Shown: piece by piece, positions 9,878-18,529 of the stretch
Layout of the letters: every line of letters begins with the position of its first letter
Numbering within the stretch: the stretch's first letter is position 1
Source: Mycobacterium syngnathidarum
GTDB lineage: Bacteria > Actinomycetota > Actinomycetes > Mycobacteriales > Mycobacteriaceae
Direction of reading: 5' to 3'
NCBI RefSeq assembly: GCF_001942625.1
Contig: NZ_MLCL01000061.1
Span: forward strand, 1 to 64,000
DNA length: 64,000 bases
Made by a program: the position numbers and the translations under genes
The notes under the pieces: generated by a model
Told to the model about the DNA's origin: nothing
Database searches by the model: none
Seen by the model: the letters and a program-made list of their open reading frames with translations, nothing else

Positions 9878-10429
9878 ATGCTGCAGCAGTTGTTTCCGAC
9901 CGTCCCGACGACGACGCGTGAAGCGCTCACCGTGTTCGACGCGGCCGATGCCGTCGAACCGGAGTTCATGCTCGGTACCTGGAACGGGGCCGAGTTGCCC
10001 ACCGGACATCCGATGGACGGCGTGCTGGCGGCCAGCGGCTGGTGGGGCAAACAGTTCGTCGACGGCGAAACCGTTCACCCGCTGCTGTTCCCCGCCGGTG
10101 ACGGCGCATCACTATGGGCCCTCAATCCGGCCCTGGCATTCGGCGGACTCGCCGTGTCGAACAAAGTTCCACTACTTCGGAATCGGTCGATGGTGGCACC
10201 CATCGCCGCCCTGCGACCCGTACTGCAAACCCGCGCGCCCAAGGCCAGGCTGCGCACTACGCGCTACCGCGGCGTCGACACCGCGACGATGATCTACGAC
10301 CAGCTGCCGATCAACGACGTGTTCCGGCGGCTGACCGACGACGCCGTGATCGGAGCGATGGACCTGCGCAATTCCCGCGCACCCTATTTCTTCGTCCTGC
10401 AGCGCGACGATTCACTTCGGGTCACCTAG
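9878..10429 (+). CDS. GXWXG/DUF4334 domain protein
   Basis: A 183-residue cytosolic protein. The GXWXG motif appears as [19 protein letters not shown] near residues 30-50, and [22 protein letters not shown] and the C-terminal FFVLQR belong to the DUF4334 region. Function is not established; such proteins often accompany lipid or short-chain metabolic genes, and a small-ligand-binding role is only a guess. Frames open upstream to GTG 9857, but that start lies inside a 26-bp palindrome overlapping a -10 element, so ATG 9878 (probably leaderless) is preferred. It has no operon partner, being flanked by the ald terminator and hspX. Confidence 0.8.
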   Translation: MLQQLFPTVPTTTREALTVFDAADAVEPEFMLGTWNGAELPTGHPMDGVLAASGWWGKQFVDGETVHPLLFPAGDGASLWALNPALAFGGLAVSNKVPLLRNRSMVAPIAALRPVLQTRAPKARLRTTRYRGVDTATMIYDQLPINDVFRRLTDDAVIGAMDLRNSRAPYFFVLQRDDSLRVT

Positions 10430-10556
10430 CAGCCGCGCGTACCCGAGCTGTTCACCGCGCATTCGACCCGTGGCTCCACGTGAGTGCTTGGATCGAAAGG
10501 GCAAGCGTTACAAGGCCTTTTCCTCCGATCGACGTTCCAGGACTGAGGAGTCACCC

Positions 10557-11027
10557 ATGGTCAACCTGCCCGTCGCGCACCAGCCCCGCCCGCTGCTGCC
10601 CGAGCTCTCCGAGTTCTTCGCCGGGATCACCCCGTTCGCCGGCCTGCGGCCCATCTTCGAGCGCAATCTCATGCGCATCGAGGACGAGGTCACCGAAGAC
10701 CATTACGAACTGCGGGCCGAGATCCCCGGCATTGATCCCGGCAACGATGTTCAGATCACCGTGGCCGACGGCCAGCTGACGGTGAAGGCCCAACGTTCGG
10801 AGCGCGCCGACACCACCGCCCGGTCGGAGTTCTCCTACGGCTCGTTCCTGCGCACGGTGACGCTGCCCGCCGAGGCCGACGAGGACAACATCACCGCCGG
10901 TTACGAGCGCGGCATCCTGACCGTGCGCGTGCCGTTGTCGCAGAACCCCGCCGGCGCCCGCCAGATCGCGATCCAAGGCACCGAGAACGGCTCGACCGCA
11001 ATCGAACCCGCTGAACACTCACAGTAG
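10557..11027 (+). CDS. hspX: HspX/Acr-like small heat shock protein
   Basis: A 156-residue alpha-crystallin (Hsp20) chaperone. The N-terminus ([25 protein letters not shown]) closely resembles M. tuberculosis HspX, and the crystallin domain runs from about residue 38 to 132 ([44 protein letters not shown]). A short acidic/Thr-rich tail follows. Such proteins form large oligomers that hold unfolding proteins in stasis or hypoxia. The ATG has a good ribosome-binding site (CTGAGGAG, 10542-10549). HspX is part of the DosR regulon in M. tuberculosis, but I find no good 20-bp DosR box in the 127-bp upstream gap. The 3' end overlaps convergent blaS by 9 bp. Confidence 0.9.
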   Translation: MVNLPVAHQPRPLLPELSEFFAGITPFAGLRPIFERNLMRIEDEVTEDHYELRAEIPGIDPGNDVQITVADGQLTVKAQRSERADTTARSEFSYGSFLRTVTLPAEADEDNITAGYERGILTVRVPLSQNPAGARQIAIQGTENGSTAIEPAEHSQ

Positions 11028-11903
11028 CGACGGCAGCACCAGGGCTGTCAGCTCACCGATGAGCGGTCGCAGGTTCTCGGCCTTGGGGTCGTCGGCCTGC
11101 GATCGCGTCATCATCACCAACAGCAACCGCTGACCCTCGGGACCGAAAGCGATTCCGGCGTCATTGGTGCTGCCGTAATCCCCGCTACCGGTCTTGTCAG
11201 CGGTGGTCCAGCCCTCCGGAAGCCCGGAACGCATGCTCGAGGTCTGGTTGGCCCGCATCCAGTCCTCCAGCAGGCGGCGCCGCGGCGGGCTCAACGCGTC
11301 ACCCGCCAACACCGCGCGGTATCCGACCGCCAGCGCCGAAGGCGTGCTGGTATCCCTCGGGTCCCCGGGAATCGCCGAGTTCAACTCGACCTCCCAGCGG
11401 TCCAGGCGGGTGCGCTCATCGCCGACGCTGCGGGCGAAAGCGGTGACAGCCGCGGGCCCGCCGATGGTCTTCAGCAGCAGGTTCGCCGCCGTGTTGTCAC
11501 TGCGCTGAAGCGCCGCCTGACACAACTGAGCCAATGCCATTTCGCCACCGGCACGGGTCTCGGTGACCGGGGAGTTCGGCACGATCGCCTCACGGTCGAT
11601 GAACACCCGATTGTCCAGTGAGACCTCGCCGTGCTCAGCCATCTGCAGCACCCGCGCGGCCGCATAAGCCTTGAACGTCGAGCACATCGCGAACATCTCG
11701 TCGGCACGGTGCGTCAGGGTGCGGCCGGAATCCAGATTGGACGCGTACAAGCCGACGAAGGCGTTGTTCCTACGCTCCAGTTCGGCGATCCCGTCGTCAA
11801 CCGGGGCCGCGAAAGCCGGTGCGGCGTTACCCACACCGGCACCGACGGCGGCCGCCGCCACAAGCGAACCGATCAGAACATTGCGCCGTGAAAGTCCGGT
11901 CAT
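11019..11903 (-). CDS. blaS: Class A beta-lactamase, Tat-exported
   Basis: A 294-residue serine beta-lactamase hydrolysing penicillins and cephalosporins outside the membrane. The Tat signal peptide has SRRNVL followed by a hydrophobic Ala/Val segment to about residue 33. Catalytic motifs are complete: S75-T-F-K78, S135-D-N137, E171-V-E-L-N on the omega loop, and K237-T-G. This matches the major chromosomal enzyme of fast-growing mycobacteria, which in M. smegmatis also lies next to ald. It sits 18 bp downstream of pepR on the same strand, so it may be read from the pnp-pepR transcript. Confidence 0.95.
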   Translation of the reverse strand: MTGLSRRNVLIGSLVAAAAVGAGVGNAAPAFAAPVDDGIAELERRNNAFVGLYASNLDSGRTLTHRADEMFAMCSTFKAYAAARVLQMAEHGEVSLDNRVFIDREAIVPNSPVTETRAGGEMALAQLCQAALQRSDNTAANLLLKTIGGPAAVTAFARSVGDERTRLDRWEVELNSAIPGDPRDTSTPSALAVGYRAVLAGDALSPPRRRLLEDWMRANQTSSMRSGLPEGWTTADKTGSGDYGSTNDAGIAFGPEGQRLLLVMMTRSQADDPKAENLRPLIGELTALVLPSLL

Positions 11904-11921
11904 CGGACCCAGCGTAGCGGG

Positions 11922-13244
11922 TCAGCCGGCGATAGTTTGAAGTTGTTGCGGCAGAGACTTTTTGGATCGGTAGGGGCCGAGCACGGCGGCACCGTAGTCA
12001 CGGGACAGCAACTGATGAGCGACGGCGTTGACCTCTTCGAGCGTGACGGCCTCGATCTGGGCCAACGTGTGATCGATGGTCCGGTGTTCGCCGTAGTTGA
12101 GCTCGCTGCGACCGATCCGGTGCATACGTGATCCGGAATCCTCCAGCCCGAGCACCAGGCCACCACGCAACGACCCCTTCGCGATACGACACTCGTCGGC
12201 GGTGATGCCGTCTCTGGCAACGCCTTCCAACACATCGGTGGTCACCCGGACCACTTCGTCGAACCGTTCCGGCTGACAACCGGCGTACACCGAGAGCGCC
12301 CCGCTGTCGGCGAACGTGTCCACCGTCGAGTACACCGAGTAGGCCAGGCCCCGTGACTCGCGAATCTGTTGGAACAGACGCGAACTCAGGCCACCGCCGA
12401 GCGCGGTGTTGAGCACCGACAGTGCCCACCGATGTTCCCAGTGCCGGCCCGGCGTGCGAACCCCGAGCGAAACATGGGACTGCTCCCCGTCGCGGTCGAT
12501 CATGAGCAGCGACGGTTTGCCGCCTACGCGTCCGGCGCCCTTGCGCGGAGACACCGCGGCGCGGCCGGCCTCCAATCTCGGACCGAAATGCTGCCGAACC
12601 AGCGACACCACCACATCGTGGTCGATGTTGCCGGCCACCGCCACGATCATCCGTTGCGGCGTGTAACGACGCACGTGAAACGAATGCAATTGCGCACGGG
12701 TCATCGTTTCGATCGACTCGACGCTCCCGATCACCGGACGTCCCACCGGATGGTCGCCGAACATCGCCGAGAGGAAGACGTCACCGAGACTGTCCTCGGG
12801 ATCGTCGTCGCGCATCGCGATCTCTTCGAGCACGACGTCGCGCTCCACCTCGACATCCTCGGTGGCGCACCGACCCCGCAGCACCACATCGGACACGAGG
12901 TCGACCGCGAGCTCCAGATCGGTGTCGAGCACATGTGCGTAGTAGCAGGTGTGCTCACGCGTGGTGAACGCGTTCAACTCACCGCCGACGGCATCGACGG
13001 CCTGAGCGATGTCGACCGCGCTGCGCGTCGGGGTGGCCTTGAACAGCAGGTGCTCCAGGAAGTGGGCGGCACCCGCGACGCTTCGTCCTTCGTCGCGGGA
13101 GCCGACACCCACCCAGACCCCGACGGACGCCGAACGCACCGACGGGATGTACTCAGTGACCACCCGGAGTCCGCCGGGCAGATCTGTCCGGCGGACATGT
13201 GTGGTGTTCAGTGCAGACGCCTTGGGTCGAGCTGAGGTGATCAG
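11922..13244 (-). CDS. pepR: M16 family zinc metalloprotease PepR, apparent CTG start
   Basis: A 440-residue M16 (processing peptidase/insulinase) protein; the inverted zinc motif HFLEH and a downstream glutamate are present, and FSxxR-type [17 protein letters not shown] lies in the C-terminal half. The first canonical in-frame start (GTG 13163) falls after the first beta strand [12 protein letters not shown], conserved in relatives. Upstream the frame stays open without ATG, GTG or TTG to a CTG at 13244-13242 that overlaps the pnp stop as CTGA, mimicking the usual ATGA/GTGA coupling. That start gives 440 residues, versus 438 in M. tuberculosis. The peptidase substrate is unknown. Confidence 0.85.
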   Translation of the reverse strand: MITSARPKASALNTTHVRRTDLPGGLRVVTEYIPSVRSASVGVWVGVGSRDEGRSVAGAAHFLEHLLFKATPTRSAVDIAQAVDAVGGELNAFTTREHTCYYAHVLDTDLELAVDLVSDVVLRGRCATEDVEVERDVVLEEIAMRDDDPEDSLGDVFLSAMFGDHPVGRPVIGSVESIETMTRAQLHSFHVRRYTPQRMIVAVAGNIDHDVVVSLVRQHFGPRLEAGRAAVSPRKGAGRVGGKPSLLMIDRDGEQSHVSLGVRTPGRHWEHRWALSVLNTALGGGLSSRLFQQIRESRGLAYSVYSTVDTFADSGALSVYAGCQPERFDEVVRVTTDVLEGVARDGITADECRIAKGSLRGGLVLGLEDSGSRMHRIGRSELNYGEHRTIDHTLAQIEAVTLEEVNAVAHQLLSRDYGAAVLGPYRSKKSLPQQLQTIAG

Positions 13245-15511
13245 GACTCGGCAGCGGCGGCGTCGGCGGTAGCCGGGGCACCGTCGGCAGCCGGATCCGC
13301 CTTCTCCGCCGACTCTTCGTCGACGAGCACCAGCGAGATCTTGCCCCGGTTGTCGATGTCGGCGATCTCGACGCGCAGCTTGTCGCCGACCTTCACCACA
13401 TCCTCGACCTTGGCGATGCGCTTGCCGCGGCCCAGCTTCGAGATGTGGACCAGGCCGTCACGACCGGGCAGCAGCGACACGAACGCACCGAAATCGGTGG
13501 TCTTGACCACGGTGCCGAGGAAACGCTCACCGATCTTGGGCAGCTGCGGGTTGGCGATGGCGTTGATCTTGTCGATCGCGGCCTGCGCCGCTTCGCCGTT
13601 GGAGGCGCCGACGAACACCGTGCCGTCGTCCTCGATGGAGATGTTGGCGCCGGTCTCCTCGGTGATCGAGTTGATCATCTTGCCCTTGGGCCCGATGACC
13701 TCACCGATCTTGTCCACCGGAACCTTGATGGTGGTGATCCGCGGGGCGTACGGGCTCATCTCGTCCGGCGCGTCGATGGCCTCGGCCATCACGTCCAGGA
13801 TCGTCAGGCGGGCGTCCTTGGCCTGCGCCAGCGCACCGGCCAGCACCTTGGACGGGATGCCGTCGAGCTTGGTGTCGAGCTGCAGCGCAGTGACGAAGTC
13901 CTTGGTGCCTGCGCACTTGAAGTCCATGTCGCCGAAAGCATCCTCGGCGCCGAGGATGTCGGTCAGCGTCACGTAACGGGTCTCGCCGTTCACCTCGTCG
14001 GAGACCAGGCCCATCGCGATACCGGCCACCGGCGCCTTGAGCGGCACACCGGCGTTCAGCAGCGACAGCGTCGAAGCACACACCGAGCCCATCGAGGTCG
14101 AACCGTTCGAGCCGAGGGCCTCGGACACCTGACGGATGGCGTAGGGGAACTCCTCCACGCTGGGCAGCACGGGAACCAGGGCCCGCTCGGCCAGCGCGCC
14201 GTGGCCGATCTCGCGGCGCTTGGGCGAACCCACGCGGCCGGTCTCACCGGTCGAGAACGGCGGGAAGTTGTAGTGATGCATGTAGCGCTTGCTGGTCTCG
14301 GGTCCCAGCGAGTCGATCTGCTGGGCCATCTTGACCATGTCCAGCGTGGTGACACCCATGATCTGGGTCTCGCCGCGCTCGAACAGCGCGCTTCCGTGCG
14401 CCCGCGGGATGATGGCCACTTCGGCCGAGAGGGCACGGATGTCGGTGACACCACGGCCGTCGATACGGAAGTGGTCGGTCAGGATGCGCTGGCGCACAAG
14501 CTTTTTGGTCAGCGAGCGGTAGGCCGCGCCGATTTCCTTCTCACGGCCGGCGTAGGTCTCGCCCAGGCGATCGAGCACCTCGACCTTGATCTCGTTGGTG
14601 CGGTCGTCGCGCTCGTGCTTGCCTGCGATGGTCAGCGCCTCGGCCAGCGCCTCGGTCGCCACCGCGGCCACGGCGTCGTAGACGTCTGCCTCGTAGTCGG
14701 GGAACAGCGGGTACTCGGCGATCTCCTTGGCGGCCTTCTCGGCCAGCTCGGCCTGGGCGTCGCACAGCGCCGCGATGAACGGCTTGGCGGCTTCCAGGCC
14801 CTCGGCCACGACAGTCTCGGTCGGCGCACCGGCGCCGCCGGAGACGAGCTCGATCACGTTCTCGGTGGCTTCGGCCTCGACCATCATGATCGCGACGTCG
14901 TCGCCCACCTTGCGGCCCGCGACGACCATGTCGAAGACAGCGTTCTCCAGCTGCTCGACGGTCGGGAAGGCGACCCATTGGCCTGCCTTGTTTTCAGGGG
15001 TGGAGATCAGGGCGACTCGCACGCCGCCGACCGGCCCGGAGAACGGCAGGCCGGAGATCTGCGTGGACGCCGAGGCGGCGTTGATGGCCAGCACGTCGTA
15101 CAGGTCCTTGGGATCCAGGCTCAGCACGGTCACCACGACCTGGATCTCGTTGCGCAGACCGCTGACGAAGGACGGGCGCAGCGGCCGATCGATCAGGCGG
15201 CAGGTCAGGATCGCGTCGGTCGACGGACGGCCCTCGCGCCGAAAGAAGGAGCCGGGGATCCGGCCCGCGGCGTACATCCGCTCCTCGACGTCGATGGTCA
15301 GCGGGAAGAAGTCGAAGTGGTCCTTCGGCGTCTTGCTGGCGGTGGTCGCGCTCAGCAGCATGGTCTCGTCGTCGAGGTAGGCGACGACGGAGCCGGCGGC
15401 CTGCTGCGCGAGCCGCCCGGTCTCGAATCGGATGGTGCGGGTGCCGAAGCTCCCGTTGTCGAGGGTTGCGGTGGATTCGAACACACCGTCTTCAAGTTCA
15501 ACTACAGACAT
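13241..15511 (-). CDS. pnp: Polynucleotide phosphorylase
   Basis: A 756-residue 3'-5' phosphorolytic exoribonuclease (GpsI), a trimeric RNA-decay enzyme. Two RNase PH core domains lie at about residues 10-240 and 325-570, separated by a helical domain. They are followed by a KH domain ([20 protein letters not shown], about 605-650) and an S1 domain ([20 protein letters not shown], about 675-740), then an Ala/Glu-rich tail. The 5' leader (15512 to about 15760) contains several stem-loops, reminiscent of post-transcriptional autoregulation in other bacteria. The stop codon is shared with the putative CTG start of pepR. Confidence 0.97.
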   Translation of the reverse strand: MSVVELEDGVFESTATLDNGSFGTRTIRFETGRLAQQAAGSVVAYLDDETMLLSATTASKTPKDHFDFFPLTIDVEERMYAAGRIPGSFFRREGRPSTDAILTCRLIDRPLRPSFVSGLRNEIQVVVTVLSLDPKDLYDVLAINAASASTQISGLPFSGPVGGVRVALISTPENKAGQWVAFPTVEQLENAVFDMVVAGRKVGDDVAIMMVEAEATENVIELVSGGAGAPTETVVAEGLEAAKPFIAALCDAQAELAEKAAKEIAEYPLFPDYEADVYDAVAAVATEALAEALTIAGKHERDDRTNEIKVEVLDRLGETYAGREKEIGAAYRSLTKKLVRQRILTDHFRIDGRGVTDIRALSAEVAIIPRAHGSALFERGETQIMGVTTLDMVKMAQQIDSLGPETSKRYMHHYNFPPFSTGETGRVGSPKRREIGHGALAERALVPVLPSVEEFPYAIRQVSEALGSNGSTSMGSVCASTLSLLNAGVPLKAPVAGIAMGLVSDEVNGETRYVTLTDILGAEDAFGDMDFKCAGTKDFVTALQLDTKLDGIPSKVLAGALAQAKDARLTILDVMAEAIDAPDEMSPYAPRITTIKVPVDKIGEVIGPKGKMINSITEETGANISIEDDGTVFVGASNGEAAQAAIDKINAIANPQLPKIGERFLGTVVKTTDFGAFVSLLPGRDGLVHISKLGRGKRIAKVEDVVKVGDKLRVEIADIDNRGKISLVLVDEESAEKADPAADGAPATADAAAAES

Positions 15512-15802
15512 AGAGTCCGTTGGCCTCTTTCGAATTCATTCAACTGTTTCGCGTCGTCACGGTGGCGATAGGCCACGGGGCCTGGATACGGCTACGGCCG
15601 TCGATCGAAGCGGCCGGATGGACCCCGCCAAACGGGGTTCCGGCAGCCACTACCGAAGACCGCCCGACCAGGCGGGCCCGATATGACTCGCAGGAACAAC
15701 GCCCGCGGACCGCGGGTGTCGCACCTGTGTTCAGCGCAGACTTCGCCCGCCGAACGACCTCATGTTACACGGCAGCAACGGCCCGATCGGCATCCGTGCC
15801 AG
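15512..15802 (-). promoter_or_regulatory. pnp leader region with three hairpins and a candidate promoter
   Basis: This 291-bp gene-free stretch precedes pnp. Visible inverted repeats are 15702-15716 (CCCGCG/CGCGGG), 15662-15674 (CGCC/GGCG) and 15622-15638 (ACCCCG/CGGGGT). A TAACAT hexamer on the minus strand (15762-15767) could be the -10 element, giving a leader of roughly 245 nt. No recognisable -35 was found. The first hairpin may instead terminate lppU transcription. Confidence 0.4.
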
Positions 15803-16303
15803 CTAGGACACGTCCTCGACGCACACGGTGAACTGGCGTTCCGGGTAGGCGTAACCGACCCCGCTGGCGCACTGATCGACGTCCGATTCCCCGCGCAGGA
15901 CCTCGGTGGCCCGTTGCCGGTGTGGCGCAGACGAATCCGCGCAGTCCACTCGGTAGGGGTCCTTGTCGTTCTCGGGATCGATGCTCATACAGGCGCCGGT
16001 GAGCCAGTCGACGTCGAGACAGAGCGTCTGCGTCTCCTCGCTGAACGCACTGCGCACCGAGTAGTAGGTATCGATGTCGCCCGGGCACTGGTCGCTGTCG
16101 GTGACCGTCGAGATCACCTTGTAGTTCGAGGCGTCACTGCCGCACTCCGCCCGAGTGGCGTCCGGACGCTCGTAGGTGCCGCTGATCTTCAGGCAGTCCC
16201 CGGCCTTCATGTCTGCGCCTGCGGCCGACGAGCATGCGGTCAGGCCGCCGATGAAAAGTATCGCGGCTGCCCCGAGAGGGGCAGCCGCGGAAAACGGTGG
16301 CAT
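15803..16303 (-). CDS. lppU: Lipoprotein LppU-like
   Basis: A 166-residue Cys-rich lipoprotein. A short hydrophobic signal ends in the lipobox GGLTAC, with lipidated Cys at about residue 24. The mature part has eight further cysteines with even spacing (for example GDCLK, AECGSD, QCPGD, CLDV, GACMS, VDCAD, DQCAS, TVCVE), suggesting a disulfide-bonded domain. It lies between rpsO and pnp exactly as lppU (Rv2784c) does. The annotated ATG is 10 bp after the rpsO stop, but codons 5-14 coincide with a perfect 12-bp hairpin resembling the rpsO terminator, so expression may depend on readthrough. Function unknown. Confidence 0.8.
   Translation of the reverse strand: MPPFSAAAPLGAAAILFIGGLTACSSAAGADMKAGDCLKISGTYERPDATRAECGSDASNYKVISTVTDSDQCPGDIDTYYSVRSAFSEETQTLCLDVDWLTGACMSIDPENDKDPYRVDCADSSAPHRQRATEVLRGESDVDQCASGVGYAYPERQFTVCVEDVS
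16262..16289 (-). terminator. rpsO terminator-like hairpin inside the lppU signal sequence
   Basis: Twelve perfectly paired bases (arms 16262-16273 and 16278-16289) enclose a GAGA/TCTC tetraloop. Reading along the minus strand, it is followed by GATACTTTTC, a short U-rich tract. It begins 25 bp after the rpsO stop codon and lies within codons 5-14 of lppU. The geometry is that of an intrinsic terminator. Confidence 0.75.
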
Positions 16304-16313
16304 CGACGCCGCG

Positions 16314-16583
16314 TCAGCGACGCAGCCCGAGGCGCTCGATCAGCGAGCGGTAACGCGCCACGTCAACCTGCGCGACGTACTTCAGCAGCCGGCGACGGCG
16401 GCCGACGAGCAGCAACAGGCCACGACGCGAGTGGTGGTCGTGCTTGTGCTGCTTGAGGTGCTCGGTCAGATCGATGATCCGCTTGGTCAGCAGGGCAACC
16501 TGGGCCTCCGGCGAGCCGGTGTCGGTCTCGTGCAGACCGTAGCTGCTCAGGATTTCTTTTTTCTGCTCGGCAGTAAGCGCCAC
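16314..16583 (-). CDS. rpsO: 30S ribosomal protein S15
   Basis: An 89-residue S15, the standard length. It binds 16S rRNA and helps the 30S platform assemble. Conserved motifs include [38 protein letters not shown] and RRRLLKYV. The start is GTG, giving MALTAEQKK after initiation. GGAG ten nucleotides upstream is the ribosome-binding site. A TAAACT hexamer at 16667-16672 on the minus strand may be the -10 of its promoter. It is followed by a strong hairpin and then lppU. Confidence 0.98.
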   Translation of the reverse strand: MALTAEQKKEILSSYGLHETDTGSPEAQVALLTKRIIDLTEHLKQHKHDHHSRRGLLLLVGRRRRLLKYVAQVDVARYRSLIERLGLRR

Positions 16584-16706
16584 GAAAGTAACTCCATCAT
16601 TTCAGTCCCGCGAACATTTTCTCGGCACAGCCACCGCGGACTGCAGCATGCACCGGATCGGCGAAAAGTTTAGCAGCACCGCGGCGAGCCACGAATTCAG
16701 CCTTTG

Positions 16707-17693
16707 CTAGTGCGAGCTCAGAATCGTGCGGGCCTTCTCGGCGTCGCGCTTCATCTCGGCGACCAGCTCCTCGACCCGGTCGAACTTCTCCATGCCCCGG
16801 ATCCGGGCCACGAAATCGACCGCCACATGCTGCCCGTACAGATCGGCCTCGGTGTCGAGCACAAATGCCTCGACCGTGCGGGTGCGCCCGGAGAAGGTCG
16901 GATTGGTGCCGACAGAGACCGCCGCCTCGTATCGCTCGCCGGGGATCACGGTGCCCATCACCGGGCCGTGCCCCAACACCGTGAACCAGGCGGCGTAGAC
17001 GCCGTCGGCCGGAATCGCCGAGAACATCGGCGGCGCCACGTTGGCCGTCGGGAATCCCAATACCCGGCCGCGCCCGTCACCGCGCACCACCACGCCCTCG
17101 ACGCGATGCGGCCGGCCCAGGGCTTCGGTGGCGGCCACCATGTCGCCGGCGTCGACGCAAGAACGGATGTATGTCGACGAGAACGTGACCCGCTCGTCGC
17201 GATGCTCGGCGTCGAGCGTCTCGGTGACCAGCGACATGCTCTCGACGGCAAAACCGAAGCGCTCCCCGGCCGCGCGCAACATCGCCACGTTGCCTGCTGC
17301 CTTCTTGCCGAAGGTGAAGTTCTCCCCCACCACGACCTCGACCACGTGCAGGTCTTCCACCAGCAACTCGTGGATGTAGCGCTCCGGGGTGAGCTTCATG
17401 AAATCCGTGGTGAACGGCATGACCAGGAACACGTCGACACCGAGTTCCTCGACCAGCTCGGCACGCCGGGTGAGCGTGGTCAACTGCGCCGGGTGACTCC
17501 CCGGAAACACCACTTCCATCGGATGGGGGTCGAAGGTCATGAGGACCACCGGCACTCCGCGTGATCGCCCGGCTTTCACCGCATGGCTGATCAACTCCGC
17601 GTGTCCACGGTGAACCCCGTCGAACACCCCGATGGTGACTACACACCTGCCCCAGTCCGTGGGGATCTCGTCCTGCCCACGCCAGCGCTGCAC
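16707..17693 (-). CDS. ribF: Bifunctional riboflavin kinase/FAD synthetase
   Basis: A 328-residue two-domain enzyme converting riboflavin to FMN and FMN to FAD. The N-terminal adenylyltransferase domain (residues 18-190) has GVFDGVHRGHAELI with the nucleotidyltransferase HxGH-like motif and STYIRSCVDAGD. The C-terminal kinase domain has GRVLGFPTANV with the PTAN ATP/Mg signature and GERYEAAVSVGTNPTF. The start is GTG at 17693. It lies upstream of rpsO on the same strand, as in M. tuberculosis, and divergent from mntR. Confidence 0.97.
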   Translation of the reverse strand: MQRWRGQDEIPTDWGRCVVTIGVFDGVHRGHAELISHAVKAGRSRGVPVVLMTFDPHPMEVVFPGSHPAQLTTLTRRAELVEELGVDVFLVMPFTTDFMKLTPERYIHELLVEDLHVVEVVVGENFTFGKKAAGNVAMLRAAGERFGFAVESMSLVTETLDAEHRDERVTFSSTYIRSCVDAGDMVAATEALGRPHRVEGVVVRGDGRGRVLGFPTANVAPPMFSAIPADGVYAAWFTVLGHGPVMGTVIPGERYEAAVSVGTNPTFSGRTRTVEAFVLDTEADLYGQHVAVDFVARIRGMEKFDRVEELVAEMKRDAEKARTILSSH

Positions 17694-17744
17694 GCACTCA
17701 GCCTACGACCCGAACGCGGCACGGTCTGCTCTAGATCCCCCGAT

Positions 17745-17773
17745 CAGGTGATGATTGCCTAAACTTTCCTACT
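17745..17773 (+). promoter_or_regulatory. Leaderless-type promoter of mntR with a half metal-regulator box
   Basis: TAAACT at 17760-17765 fits a -10 element, and the GTG start follows 8 nt later, so the mRNA probably begins at or near the start codon. The overlapping TTGCCTAAAC resembles one half of the TTAGGC-type palindromes bound by DtxR-family repressors. The second half is not obvious. Confidence 0.45.
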
Positions 17774-18493
17774 GTGAGTCCCGACGGTAACCACCAAGAC
17801 CTCTCCACGGTTGCCCAGGACTATCTGAAAGTCATCTGGACGGCCCAGGAGTGGTCTCGCGAGAAGGTCAGCACGAAACTGCTGGCCGAGCGGATCGGCG
17901 TGTCGGCATCCACGGCGTCGGAATCGATTCGCAAGCTCGCCGACCAGGGCCTGGTCGATCACGAGAAGTACGGCGCGGTGACGCTGACCGACGCGGGCCG
18001 GCGCGCGGCGCTGGCGATGGTCCGCCGGCACCGGCTGATGGAGACCTTCCTGGTCCAGGAGCTGGGCTACGGCTGGGACGAGGTGCACGACGAAGCCGAG
18101 ATCCTCGAGCACGCGGTCTCCGACCTGATGCTCGACCGCATCGACGCCAAGCTGGGCCACCCCACCCGCGATCCACACGGCGACCCGATCCCGGCCGCCG
18201 ATGGCCAGGTGCCCACACCTCCGGCCCGCCAGCTGTCGGCGTGCCAGGACGGCGAAGCCGGCACGGTGGCCCGGATCTCGGATGCCGATCCGGAGATGCT
18301 GCGCTACTTCGACAGCGTCGGCATCGCCCTCGATTCCCGGGTACGGGTGCTCGCGCGACGTGATTTCGCCGGCGTGATCTCGGTGGCCGTAGGAAGACCG
18401 GGCGAACCCGACGATCCGTCGAACCCGGACACCGGAATACAGGTGGAGCTGGGCAATCCGGCGGCCGAGGCGATCTGGGTCGTCGCGAGCTGA
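17774..18493 (+). CDS. mntR: DtxR family metal-dependent repressor (MntR/SirR)
   Basis: A 239-residue DtxR-type regulator orthologous by sequence and position to M. tuberculosis Rv2788 (annotated SirR, shown to act as MntR in manganese homeostasis). An N-terminal winged HTH (VAQDYLKVIWTAQEW, STKLLAERIGVSASTASESIRKL) is followed by the dimerisation/metal domain (MVRRHRLMETFLVQELGYGWDEVHDEAEILEHAVSD, with typical Glu/His metal ligands) and a C-terminal FeoA/SH3-like domain (about residues 160-235). It probably senses Mn(II) in the cytosol. It is divergent from ribF and convergent with the catabolic operon. Confidence 0.93.
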   Translation: MSPDGNHQDLSTVAQDYLKVIWTAQEWSREKVSTKLLAERIGVSASTASESIRKLADQGLVDHEKYGAVTLTDAGRRAALAMVRRHRLMETFLVQELGYGWDEVHDEAEILEHAVSDLMLDRIDAKLGHPTRDPHGDPIPAADGQVPTPPARQLSACQDGEAGTVARISDADPEMLRYFDSVGIALDSRVRVLARRDFAGVISVAVGRPGEPDDPSNPDTGIQVELGNPAAEAIWVVAS

Positions 18494-18529
18494 CTCGTCG
18501 CGGGAGGCGATCACGCGACGCTTACGGCC

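Noticed and set aside
10541-10557. GGACTGAGGAGTC before hspX as a DosR box
   Set aside because: The half-sites are 4 nt apart instead of 2 and coincide with the ribosome-binding site.
13445-15571. A long open frame on the plus strand antisense to pnp
   Set aside because: Its codon pattern mirrors the GC-rich third positions of pnp, it has no recognisable domain, and pnp is certain.
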